In this document: in pieces, positions 1-6,878 of the stretch
Position numbering within the stretch: the first letter of the stretch is position 1
Layout of the letters: each line of letters starts with the position of its first letter
From: an uncultured Bacilli bacterium
GTDB lineage: Bacteria; Bacillota_I; Bacilli_A; RF39; UBA660
DNA: 10,067 nucleotides
Assembly (NCBI GenBank): GCA_934148875.1
Contig: CAKPDJ010000046.1
Location: 1-10,067, forward strand
Reading direction: 5' to 3'
The notes under the pieces: model-generated
The model's database searches: none
Seen by the model: only the letters and a program-made list of their open reading frames with translations
Told to the model about the DNA's origin: nothing
Position numbers and translations under genes: made by a program

Positions 1-106
1 TTTGTTCAATTAATATTTTATCGGATTTTTTGCTTTTTTTGTACTTACATGGTGTCACATCAATTGTAACTCTACAGCTTAGGCACTTTTTAAATGGAAA
101 AAATAC

Positions 107-135
107 TTGCTTTTTATAAAGTTTTATGCTATAAT
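107..135 (+). promoter_or_regulatory. Promoter of the membrane/charged-repeat gene
   Basis: A TTGCTT -35 element (107-112) and a perfect TATAAT -10 element (130-135) are 17 bp apart. TGC directly before the -10 makes it an extended -10. Transcription should start near 142, which gives a short leader before the GAGGGGG ribosome-binding site at 152-158. The promoter lies downstream of an in-frame ATG at 94, so that ATG cannot be the start of the gene. Confidence 0.8.
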
Positions 136-165
136 ACAGAGCATAAAAAAAGAGGGGGATATATT

Positions 166-1170
166 ATGAAAAGAGAAGAGATAAATAATATGGAAAAAGA
201 ATATAAAGAAAGTAAGATAGTTTTAATACTATCAATAGTTGCATTTGCATTTGCAGGTGGACTATTAGCTAAAGTATCATTTTTACCATTACCTTTAACC
301 TTTAAGGTACCTATGACAATTGTAGCATTTGGGTGGTTAGCTATTAACGATTGCGTAAGAGTTGATTGCTTACAAAGATATAATGAAATGAGAAAAATGA
401 GAGAAGAAAACTTAGTAGAAGAAGATATAGAAGAAGAAAAAGAAGATGAAGAAGAAAAGACTAAAAAACCAAGTTTATTTAAAAGATTAAAAAATAAATT
501 TAGTAAAAATAAGGAAGAGGAGTTACCACTTCCAGATGAAGAAGAAATAATAGATCTTGATTCTGAAGAAATTACAGAATCACAATCAAAAGATGAAGAA
601 ATAGAAGACGATATTGATTTAGAACCAAAAAAGGAAATGAATATTTTTAGAAGAGTTATTGAATCTTTAAAACAAGCTAAAAAGGATGGAGAAGCTCCAC
701 TTGATGAAGAAGAAGAGCTATCATCAGCAAAAGACAAAAAAACTGAGCGTAAAGCTAAAAAGGCCAAACGTAAAGCTGAACGCAAGGCTAGAAGGGCTGA
801 ACGAAAAGCTAAAAAAGCTGAACGTAAAGCTAAGAAAGATGAAACATTACCATTACCATTAGAGGCAGAGGAAGAAGAAAAACAAGTAGAAAAACCAATT
901 ATAAATTATTCATTTACTAAAAATGGACCACAAATAGCTGAAATCGATTTATCTAATATTCATACTGAACCAGGTTTATATATTGAACCAGAATACTTTG
1001 GATTTGAAAATGATCCAGCAGATGTAAAACACATTATAGTAAACAAAAATGATGAAGAAGTAAACAATTATGTAGCTGAAGAAATTGAACATGCAACAGG
1101 TATAGAAGCTATGTATGTTGACTATACAGTAGAAGACGAAGAAAAAAGAGTTTATATGTTAACTAGATAA
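166..1170 (+). CDS. Membrane-anchored protein with charged Lys/Arg/Ala repeats, function unknown
   Basis: I do not recognise this 334-residue protein. Residues 18-37 and about 39-62 are hydrophobic and should form two membrane segments. A long charged region (about 70-240) follows, alternating acidic stretches with basic ones, including seven-residue ERKAKKA-type repeats at 194-225. The last 90 residues (about 245-334) have ordinary composition and look like a small folded domain. There is no cleavable signal peptide of normal form. The basic region suggests a cytoplasmic tail that could bind nucleic acid or acidic partners at the membrane; this is inference from composition only. The start at 166 is chosen because GAGGGGG ends 7 bases upstream and the promoter lies between it and the earlier in-frame ATG at 94. 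The gene is monocistronic, with its own promoter and a terminator 19 bases after the stop. Confidence 0.8.
   Translation: MKREEINNMEKEYKESKIVLILSIVAFAFAGGLLAKVSFLPLPLTFKVPMTIVAFGWLAINDCVRVDCLQRYNEMRKMREENLVEEDIEEEKEDEEEKTKKPSLFKRLKNKFSKNKEEELPLPDEEEIIDLDSEEITESQSKDEEIEDDIDLEPKKEMNIFRRVIESLKQAKKDGEAPLDEEEELSSAKDKKTERKAKKAKRKAERKARRAERKAKKAERKAKKDETLPLPLEAEEEEKQVEKPIINYSFTKNGPQIAEIDLSNIHTEPGLYIEPEYFGFENDPADVKHIIVNKNDEEVNNYVAEEIEHATGIEAMYVDYTVEDEEKRVYMLTR
745..840 (+). repeat. Coding repeat: seven-residue ERKAKKA units
   Basis: Residues 194-225 of the membrane protein read as ERKAKKA, a four-residue insert KRKA, then ERKARRA, ERKAKKA and ERKAKKD, so the last three units keep an exact 21-base period. 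The encoded segment is almost entirely Lys, Arg, Ala and Glu and resembles the lysine/alanine-rich tails of histone-H1-like bacterial proteins, though composition alone does not show homology. The DNA copies differ at synonymous positions. Confidence 0.8.
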
Positions 1171-1188
1171 AATTCTTCAAAATATAGT

Positions 1189-1220
1189 AAAGTTTAGTAA
1201 ACAAACTAAACTTTTTTTCT
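1189..1220 (+). terminator. Intrinsic terminator after the membrane-protein gene
   Basis: The arms AAAGTTTAGT (1189-1198) and ACTAAACTTT (1205-1214) form a 10-bp stem with a six-base AAACAA loop. The right arm runs into seven T residues (1212-1218). This is a typical rho-independent terminator and separates the first gene from tex. Confidence 0.85.
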
Positions 1221-1253
1221 TTTGTCTGATAAAATAGTAAACGGAGGATAGTT

Positions 1254-3404
1254 ATGAATCAAGATATAATTTTAGAAATAAGTAATAATTTAAATATTAA
1301 ACCTAAACAGGTAGAAACTGTTTTAAATTTATTAAGTGAAGGTAATACTATACCCTTTATCGCTCGTTATAGGAAAGAAGCAACAGGAGCACTTGACGAA
1401 GAAATAATTCGTAGTATCAATGAAGTATATGAATATCAAGTAAATCTATTAAAAAGAAAAGAGGATGTTATTCGTCTAATTGATGAAAAAGGACTTTTAA
1501 CTGATGAGTTAAAAGAAAGTATCTTAAAGTGCCAGAAATTAGTAGAAGTAGAAGATCTATATCGTCCATATAAGGAAAAAAAGAAAACCAAAGCGACAGA
1601 AGCTATAAAAAATGGATTAGAGCCACTTGCTAAAATGATGATGTCATTTCCAACTACTGGTAGCTTAGAAGAATTAGCTAAAAAGTTTATCAACGAAAAT
1701 GTTGATACTGTAGAAAAGGCTATAGAGGGAGCTAAATTCATTATAGCTGAATGGATTAGTGATAATGCTAGTTATCGTAAATGGATTAGAAGTTTTGTAT
1801 TTAGAAATGGTATTTTATCTACAAAAGTAAAAAAAGATAATAATGACGAAAAGAAAGTATACGAAATGTATTATGACTATAAGGAAGAAGTAAGAAATAT
1901 AAAACCGCATCGTATTCTTGCTATTAATAGAGCAGAAGATGAAAAGGTACTAACTGTATCTATTGATGTAAATCAAGAAGAAATTATTTCTTATTTAGAA
2001 TCAAAACTAATCAAAAATAAAAATAGCTTTGTAACAGGTGAAGTAGAAGAAGCTACTAAAGATAGTTTAAAAAGATTAATTTATCCATCAATTGAAAGGG
2101 AAATAAGAAGTGAGTTAACCGATAAAGCTAATGTTGTAGCTATTGATAACTTTGGTAAAAATGTTGAAAGTTTATTACTACAACCACCAATTAAAGAAAA
2201 AATAGTTTTAGCTTTTGACCCAGGATATACTAATGGATGTAAGCTTGCAGTAATTGACAAAACCGGAAAGTATTTATTTTCTACTGTTATTAAACCTTTT
2301 GCATCATCTAACGCTTCATTAGAACAGAGTAAAATAATACTAAAAAATTTATTGAATCAATATAACGTTGATATAGTAGCTATCGGTAATGGTACTGCTT
2401 CTCGTGAAAGTGAAGCACTAGTAGCTGAAATTATTAAAACGCTTGACAGAAAAGTAGAATATATTATTGTAAGTGAAGCAGGGGCATCTATTTACAGTAC
2501 AGAGAAGGTAGCTCAAGAGGAATTTCCTGACTTATCTCCTAATGAAAGAAGTGCTGTATCAATCGGTAGAAGACTACAAGACCCTCTTGCTGAACTTGTA
2601 AAAATTCCACCAGAAGGAATAGGCGTTGGACTATACCAGCATGATGTACCTCAAAAAGATTTAAAAGAAAGTCTAGATTTCGTAGTAACAAAAGCAGTAA
2701 ACAATGTTGGTGTTAACGTAAATACAGCCTCTCCATCATTATTAAAATATGTATCAGGAATAACCAAAACTTATATTGATAAAATTATCAAATATCGTGA
2801 AAGTAAAGGAAAAATTAATTCCAGAGAAGAATTAAAAAAAGAAAAGATATTAAGTGATAAAGTTTATGAACAAGCTATTGGTTTTTTAAGAATAACTGAC
2901 GGTGATAATATTTTAGATGTTACAGATATTCACCCAGAAAGTTATGATATAACACTAGAATTATTAAATAAAATTAACTGTACTACATTAGATATTGGTA
3001 AAGAAAAACTAATTAATTTATTAAGTACAGTTAATATAGAAGAAATGGCTAAAGAACTAAAAACAGATATTTATACACTAGAAGATATTATTAAGTCATT
3101 ATCAAAGCCAAATAGAGACCCTAGAGATGAAATGCCTAAGCCAATTTTAAAAAGTGATGTCCTACACGTAGAAGATTTACATATTGGTGATAAACTACAG
3201 GGAACTGTTAGAAATGTAGTTGATTTTGGATTATTCATCGATATTGGACTTCATAATGATGGACTAGCTCATATTTCCAAACTATCAAAAGAATATATTA
3301 AACATCCATCAGAATTATTTAGTGTTGGTGATATAGTTGATTGTTATGTAATTGACATAAAAAAGGATCAAGAAAAGGTTTCTCTTAGTTTATTAGAGGA
3401 TTAA
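1254..3404 (+). CDS. tex: Tex-family RNA-binding transcription accessory protein
   Basis: This 716-residue protein has the full Tex layout. An N-terminal helical region carries the family signature IPFIARYRKEATG (33-45). A YqgF/RNase H-like domain starts at about 316, with VLAFDPGYTNGCKLAVID at 318-335. The segment LSPNERSAVSIGRRLQDPLAEL (about 427-448) follows, then helix-hairpin-helix repeats from about 480 with VGVNVNTASPSLLKYVSG (485-502). An S1 RNA-binding domain lies at about 644-714. Length matches the family. Tex proteins are cytoplasmic nucleic-acid-binding proteins linked to transcription and RNA fate; the exact role varies between species, and nuclease activity is generally not established for the YqgF domain. 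A GGAGG site 7 bases upstream fixes the start. A GNAT gene begins one base after the stop, so the two are probably co-translated. Confidence 0.95.
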   Translation: MNQDIILEISNNLNIKPKQVETVLNLLSEGNTIPFIARYRKEATGALDEEIIRSINEVYEYQVNLLKRKEDVIRLIDEKGLLTDELKESILKCQKLVEVEDLYRPYKEKKKTKATEAIKNGLEPLAKMMMSFPTTGSLEELAKKFINENVDTVEKAIEGAKFIIAEWISDNASYRKWIRSFVFRNGILSTKVKKDNNDEKKVYEMYYDYKEEVRNIKPHRILAINRAEDEKVLTVSIDVNQEEIISYLESKLIKNKNSFVTGEVEEATKDSLKRLIYPSIEREIRSELTDKANVVAIDNFGKNVESLLLQPPIKEKIVLAFDPGYTNGCKLAVIDKTGKYLFSTVIKPFASSNASLEQSKIILKNLLNQYNVDIVAIGNGTASRESEALVAEIIKTLDRKVEYIIVSEAGASIYSTEKVAQEEFPDLSPNERSAVSIGRRLQDPLAELVKIPPEGIGVGLYQHDVPQKDLKESLDFVVTKAVNNVGVNVNTASPSLLKYVSGITKTYIDKIIKYRESKGKINSREELKKEKILSDKVYEQAIGFLRITDGDNILDVTDIHPESYDITLELLNKINCTTLDIGKEKLINLLSTVNIEEMAKELKTDIYTLEDIIKSLSKPNRDPRDEMPKPILKSDVLHVEDLHIGDKLQGTVRNVVDFGLFIDIGLHNDGLAHISKLSKEYIKHPSELFSVGDIVDCYVIDIKKDQEKVSLSLLED

Positions 3405-3405
3405 T

Positions 3406-3996
3406 ATGGAACTAATTACTGAAATATATAATACAGCCGATTCAATTGATGAAATACAGAAATCTCTTGAATTATTATATGAAAAAAATAATACTGCTGA
3501 ATTAGATAACAAAATACGTGAATTATTCACATTAAAAAAGAAACTTTTAGATTTAGAGAAGAAAGCTTATTTAGAAATGCCACCAACCATTGTTGGGCAG
3601 GCAGTTGATTTATATTTAATAAATATTCATGATACTAGAGATAATAATCCAGATGGTTTTAAATATAATGTAACACTGCATGATACAAAAACTGTAATTG
3701 GTGAAGTAGAAGTTAGATTTAAAATGCTAGAAAGCGAGTTATATCTAGGCAATTATGGTGCATATATAAAAGATGAATACAAAGGAAAACACTATTCTAA
3801 ACAAGCTTTTATAATGCTAAGAGATGTTCTATTAGAGCATGGTATAAGTAAACCAATTTTTACCGTTAGAAATGATAATGAAAAATCAATTAAAGCTTTA
3901 GCTAATATTGGTGCTACACGTATTGGCAATTTTATGCATGATGAAATTGACCATTATATATATGAATATGATTTAGAAAAAAAGAATAGTAAATAA
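3406..3996 (+). CDS. GNAT-family N-acetyltransferase
   Basis: Residues 1-58 are predicted helical and charged, possibly a short coiled coil, and precede a GNAT fold at about 60-190. The acetyl-CoA motif is EYKGKHYSKQA (124-134), in the position of the usual EYxGKGYAxEA, with His in place of the second glycine. NDNEKSIKALANIGATRIG (157-175) matches the second conserved GNAT block, where an Asn and a helix contact the cofactor and acceptor. The protein should transfer an acetyl group from acetyl-CoA to an amine; the acceptor cannot be read from the sequence. The ATG is one base past the tex stop, and its ribosome-binding site (AGAGGA) lies inside the last tex codons, so translation is likely coupled. 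Whether it modifies Tex or a ribosomal protein is unknown. A strong terminator follows at once. Confidence 0.85.
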   Translation: MELITEIYNTADSIDEIQKSLELLYEKNNTAELDNKIRELFTLKKKLLDLEKKAYLEMPPTIVGQAVDLYLINIHDTRDNNPDGFKYNVTLHDTKTVIGEVEVRFKMLESELYLGNYGAYIKDEYKGKHYSKQAFIMLRDVLLEHGISKPIFTVRNDNEKSIKALANIGATRIGNFMHDEIDHYIYEYDLEKKNSK

Positions 3997-4050
3997 AAAA
4001 ACAGAAAACAGAATTTTACAGTTGTAAAAGAATGTAGTTTTCTGTTTTTT
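3997..4050. terminator. Strong nested, probably bidirectional terminator
   Basis: AAAAACAGAAAAC (3997-4009) pairs perfectly with GTTTTCTGTTTTT (4037-4049), a 13-bp stem flanked by an A run on one side and a T run on the other, so it can work on either strand. The 27-base loop contains a second hairpin, TTTTACA (4014-4020) with TGTAAAA (4023-4029). It begins directly after the GNAT stop codon. Confidence 0.85.
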
Positions 4051-4198
4051 ATTGTGTAAATCGAACAGAAAAAAATTAGAAAAATTTAAAAAATAAAGAT
4101 TGTATAAAAATGAAAAATTGAAAAAAACAAAAAATTTTAAATATATTTCAATTTTAATAAATTAAAATATTAGTCTTATTTTATAAAGATAACAAGCA

Positions 4199-4220
4199 AA
4201 TATTAACTTAATATTAACTT
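4199..4220 (+). repeat. Perfect 11-bp tandem repeat, possible operator upstream of nrdD
   Basis: AATATTAACTT occurs twice without interruption (4199-4209, 4210-4220). It places two TTAACT half-sites 11 bp apart (4203-4208, 4214-4219), the spacing used by direct-repeat sites of OmpR/PhoB-type response regulators. The junction is also a perfect palindrome, TTAATATTAA (4208-4217). The repeat ends about 75 bp upstream of the nrdD -35 element. The regulatory role is inference. Confidence 0.4.
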
Positions 4221-4294
4221 TATACAAAAAAATAAAAAAATCAATTTTAATAAAATGGACAAATGTAAAGTATCAATTTTTTTAGTAAAAATTA

Positions 4295-4323
4295 TTGACT
4301 GCAAAAACGCAAAATACTACAAT
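4295..4323 (+). promoter_or_regulatory. Promoter of the anaerobic ribonucleotide reductase operon
   Basis: TTGACT (4295-4300) and TACAAT (4318-4323) are 17 bp apart, each one base from the sigma-A consensus. Transcription should start near 4330 and give a leader of about 29 bases containing the GTGAGGAG ribosome-binding site. I looked for the paired NrdR boxes that often cover such promoters and found no convincing pair. Confidence 0.8.
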
Positions 4324-4358
4324 GAAATTATCAAGATATTAGGAAGTGAGGAGTAATT

Positions 4359-6674
4359 ATGTTAGACACATTAGAAAAAATTTCTAATCTTACTGTTATT
4401 AAACGTAATGGTAAAAAAGTTGATTTTGATGGAGCAAAAATTGCTTTAGCAATCAAGAAGGGATTTGATCATGTAACCGTTATTAATGGTGACGACGAAG
4501 AAAAAAAATATACTGAAAAAGATATTCAAATTGTATATAAAGAAGTAGTTTCTCGAATTGAACATGATTTCAAAGATCAAGATAAGATTAAAATTGAACA
4601 AATTCAAGACTTAATAGAGGAAGCTTTAAAGAAAAAGGGTTATCAAGATGTATATGAACTTTTTTCAGAATATCGTGAAAGAAGAAATCAATCAAGATTA
4701 TTATTTTCTGAAGAAAAGAAACTTCATAAATTTTTAAAAACAATTGAAGGCCTTGGTTTAAAGTCAGCCAACGAAGACAACAACAAAAGAGAAAATGCTA
4801 ATGTTGATGGTGATACTGCCATGGGAACTATGCTACAGTATGGTTCTACTGTATCAAAAGAATTTGCTAAGAGTTATTTAATGAAACCAAAATTTAGTGA
4901 AGCACATGATAGTGGAGCTATTCATATTCATGATATGGATTTCCTACCAATGGGTACTACAACTTGTATGCAAATTGAACTTGACAGATTATTTAAAAAT
5001 GGCTTTTCAACTGGACATGGTCATTTAAGAGAACCCCAAGATATTATTAGTTATTCAGCACTTGCTGCAATAGCTGTTCAATCTAACCAAAATGACCAAC
5101 ACGGAGGACAAAGTATTCCAGCATTTGATTTTTACCTAGCTCCAGGTGTACTTAAAACATTCAAGAAACAGTATAAGCAACAAATCTACGATTTATTAGA
5201 CTATGAAGATATGCTAAATTTTGTAAATATGGATAAAATAGCTAAAGAAATAGATAAATTAACAAGCATTGAAATTGATGCTACAATCTTTGATAGCTAC
5301 TGTAAGGATAGTGAAATCTTAAAACAAGGATTCCATAAAGCATACGAAAAAGCATTAGCTAAAACTAATCGTGCAACATTCCAAGCTATGGAAGCATTTG
5401 TTCACAACTTAAATACAATGCATTCTAGAGCTGGAGCTCAAGTACCATTTTCATCTATTAACTTTGGAACTGATACATCTGCAGAAGGAAGAATGGTAAT
5501 TGAAAACTTCTTACTAGCAACAGAAGAAGGATTAGGAAAAGGAGAAACTCCAATCTTCCCAGTATCTATTTTTAAAGTAAAAGAGGGAGTTAACTATAAT
5601 CCTGAAGATAAAAACTATGATTTATTTAAGTTAGCTTGTCGTGTATCAGCTAAGAGATTATTCCCTAACTTCTCATTCTTAGATGCACCATTTAACTTAG
5701 AATATTATAAAGAAGGAGATTATCGTACAGAAGTAGGTTATATGGGATGCCGTACTAGAGTAATGGCTGATGTAACTGATTTAGATAATCAAACTACAGG
5801 TGGTCGTGGTAATCTATCATTTACTTCGATTAATTTACCTAGAATTGGTATTAAACATGGTATTTGCTTAAAAGAAAGAGAAAAAGCAGATATGAAAGGT
5901 TTCTATCAAGAACTTGGTGAAATGATGGATTTAGTAAGAGATCAATTACTAGAAAGATTTGAATTACAGTGTAGTAAACATCCATACAACTTCCCATTCT
6001 TAATTGAACAAGGATTATGGGCAGGTGGAGAAAAACTAGGGCCTAATGATAGATTAAGAAAACTATTAAAGCATGGTACTTTAACCATTGGTTTTATTGG
6101 TCTTGCTGAAACATTAAAAGCTTTAATTGGTAAACATCATGGTGAAAGTGAAGAAGCCCAAAAATTAGGACTTGAAATTATTAAATTCATGAGAAAACGT
6201 TGTGATGAATACTGTAAGGAATACAATTTAAACTTTACTTTAATTGCAACCCCTGCTGAAGGATTAAGTGGTAGATTTGTAAATATTGATAAAGCTATTT
6301 ACGGTAAAATCAAAGGAGTAACAGATAGAGATTATTATACTAACAGCTTCCATGTACCAGTTTATTATAATATTAGTATTAAGAATAAATTATATACAGA
6401 AGCACCATATCATAACCTAACTAATGGAGGTCACATTTCTTATATCGAATTAGATGGTGATACCGTAAACAATGTAGAAGCATTTGAAAGTGTAATTCGT
6501 ATGATGAAAGAAGCTGGAATTGGTTATGGAGCTATTAACCACCCAGTAGATAGAGATCCAGTATGTGGTTATGTTGGAATTATTAATGATGTTTGTCCTG
6601 GATGCGGAAGACATGAATTTGAAGGTGTTCCAATGGAACATTTGAATGAAATTGGTTGCAACTGTGGTAGATAA
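4359..6674 (+). CDS. nrdD: Anaerobic ribonucleoside-triphosphate reductase, large catalytic subunit lacking the glycyl-radical loop
   Basis: This class III ribonucleotide reductase makes deoxynucleotides without oxygen. An N-terminal ATP-cone (about 11-110, with VIKRNGKKVDFDGAKI at 13-28) gives allosteric control by ATP/dATP. The catalytic barrel includes DSGAIHIHDMD (184-194), C203 in MGTTTCMQ and C463 in MGCRTRV; by comparison with the phage T4 enzyme these are the two active-site cysteines, C463 being the likely thiyl radical residue. The C-terminus has cysteines C746, C749, C767 and C769, fitting the zinc ribbon. The protein ends at residue 771, two residues after C769. The RVxGY glycyl-radical loop that normally follows is absent here and is found in the next gene. 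Three in-frame TAA codons (6672, 6675, 6687) rule out simple read-through. The start is supported by GTGAGGAG six bases upstream. Confidence 0.95.
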   Translation: MLDTLEKISNLTVIKRNGKKVDFDGAKIALAIKKGFDHVTVINGDDEEKKYTEKDIQIVYKEVVSRIEHDFKDQDKIKIEQIQDLIEEALKKKGYQDVYELFSEYRERRNQSRLLFSEEKKLHKFLKTIEGLGLKSANEDNNKRENANVDGDTAMGTMLQYGSTVSKEFAKSYLMKPKFSEAHDSGAIHIHDMDFLPMGTTTCMQIELDRLFKNGFSTGHGHLREPQDIISYSALAAIAVQSNQNDQHGGQSIPAFDFYLAPGVLKTFKKQYKQQIYDLLDYEDMLNFVNMDKIAKEIDKLTSIEIDATIFDSYCKDSEILKQGFHKAYEKALAKTNRATFQAMEAFVHNLNTMHSRAGAQVPFSSINFGTDTSAEGRMVIENFLLATEEGLGKGETPIFPVSIFKVKEGVNYNPEDKNYDLFKLACRVSAKRLFPNFSFLDAPFNLEYYKEGDYRTEVGYMGCRTRVMADVTDLDNQTTGGRGNLSFTSINLPRIGIKHGICLKEREKADMKGFYQELGEMMDLVRDQLLERFELQCSKHPYNFPFLIEQGLWAGGEKLGPNDRLRKLLKHGTLTIGFIGLAETLKALIGKHHGESEEAQKLGLEIIKFMRKRCDEYCKEYNLNFTLIATPAEGLSGRFVNIDKAIYGKIKGVTDRDYYTNSFHVPVYYNISIKNKLYTEAPYHNLTNGGHISYIELDGDTVNNVEAFESVIRMMKEAGIGYGAINHPVDRDPVCGYVGIINDVCPGCGRHEFEGVPMEHLNEIGCNCGR

Positions 6675-6691
6675 TAAATAGATAAATAAAA

Positions 6692-6698
6692 AAAGGAG
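6692..6698 (+). promoter_or_regulatory. Ribosome-binding site of the glycyl-radical peptide
   Basis: AAAGGAG lies nine bases before the ATG at 6708. It comes after three in-frame stops of nrdD, and its quality shows that the short reading frame behind it is translated independently rather than being a broken 3' end of nrdD. Confidence 0.8.
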
Positions 6699-6707
6699 TG
6701 TGTAAAT

Positions 6708-6878
6708 ATGGAAAAAATAGTAGGAGAAGGCGTAAAATTTGAAAGGATTAGAAGAGTAACTGGTTACTTATCAGGAGATGTATCTCGTTTCAATAATGGT
6801 AAACGTGCAGAAGAACACGATCGTGTAAAACATACAGGTATCAAAGAAGTTATCTCTGAAGAGAAGTGCAAAGCTTAA
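6708..6878 (+). CDS. Stand-alone glycyl-radical subunit of anaerobic ribonucleotide reductase
   Basis: This 56-residue protein matches the extreme C-terminus of ordinary NrdD. FERIRRVTGYL (11-21) contains the RVxGY glycyl-radical motif, so G19 is the expected radical site. RFNNGKRAEEHDRVKH (27-42) corresponds to the conserved tail seen in E. coli NrdD (RPFNAGK...RRVKH). It should be activated by NrdG and must dock into the large subunit to bring G19 beside C463. The arrangement parallels GrcA/YfiD, a small protein that supplies the radical loop to damaged pyruvate formate-lyase. The gene has its own AAAGGAG site, sits 33 bases after nrdD in the same frame, and overlaps nrdG by one base (TAATG). 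No frameshift or decay is visible, and all key residues are kept. I believe short database proteins with this annotation exist, but cannot confirm how common they are. Confidence 0.92.
   Translation: MEKIVGEGVKFERIRRVTGYLSGDVSRFNNGKRAEEHDRVKHTGIKEVISEEKCKA

Larger units (their letters stand above)
4051..4358 (+). other. Long AT-rich regulatory gap before the nrdD operon
   Basis: No reading frame of note is present. The stretch is extremely AT-rich. It contains an inverted repeat ATTTTAAT/ATTAAAAT with a two-base gap (4151-4168), a 14-bp direct repeat TCAATTTTAATAAA (4148-4161 and 4241-4254), an 11-bp tandem repeat (4199-4220), and the nrdD promoter (4295-4323). In such biased sequence the first two could arise by chance. 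The ribosome-binding site for nrdD is GTGAGGAG just before 4354. Confidence 0.6.

Noticed and set aside
1..93. Open frames at the left edge, including a minus-strand one encoding KKCLSCRV with several cysteines
   Set aside because: No ATG or ribosome-binding site lies within the window and the piece is too short to identify. It could be the edge of a neighbouring gene, but nothing supports a call.
94..165. Earlier in-frame ATG (94) for the membrane-protein gene
   Set aside because: It lies upstream of the promoter -35 and -10 elements and has no ribosome-binding site, whereas the ATG at 166 has GAGGGGG at ideal spacing.
129..785. Minus-strand reading frame of 218 codons
   Set aside because: It is the antisense of the Glu/Asp-rich region, giving a Ser/Phe-rich product typical of a shadow frame, and it lacks a ribosome-binding site.
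1207..1235. Promoter directly before tex
   Set aside because: TAAAAT (1230-1235) with TG before it could be an extended -10, but the -35 matches poorly and the predicted start would fall on the ribosome-binding site, so I did not list it.
1436..1741. Minus-strand reading frame inside tex
   Set aside because: It is fully covered by a well-supported gene on the other strand and shows no family signal.
4255..4358. NrdR boxes over the nrdD promoter
   Set aside because: I searched for a pair of ACACwATATwTAGTGT-like sites about three helical turns apart. Only weak single resemblances, such as around 4307-4322, were found.
6450..6641. Minus-strand reading frame inside the 3' end of nrdD
   Set aside because: It is antisense to conserved NrdD sequence, with a low-complexity Asn/Ile/Tyr-rich product.
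6672..6710. Stop-codon read-through or sequencing error joining NrdD to the radical peptide
   Set aside because: Three in-frame TAA codons and a strong ribosome-binding site before the second ATG make a real split the simpler reading.
6866..6877. GTG start at 6866 for nrdG
   Set aside because: It would add only MQSL, which NrdG proteins do not need. The ATG at 6878 is in the classic TAATG overlap and begins with the family-like MKIRLAAY.
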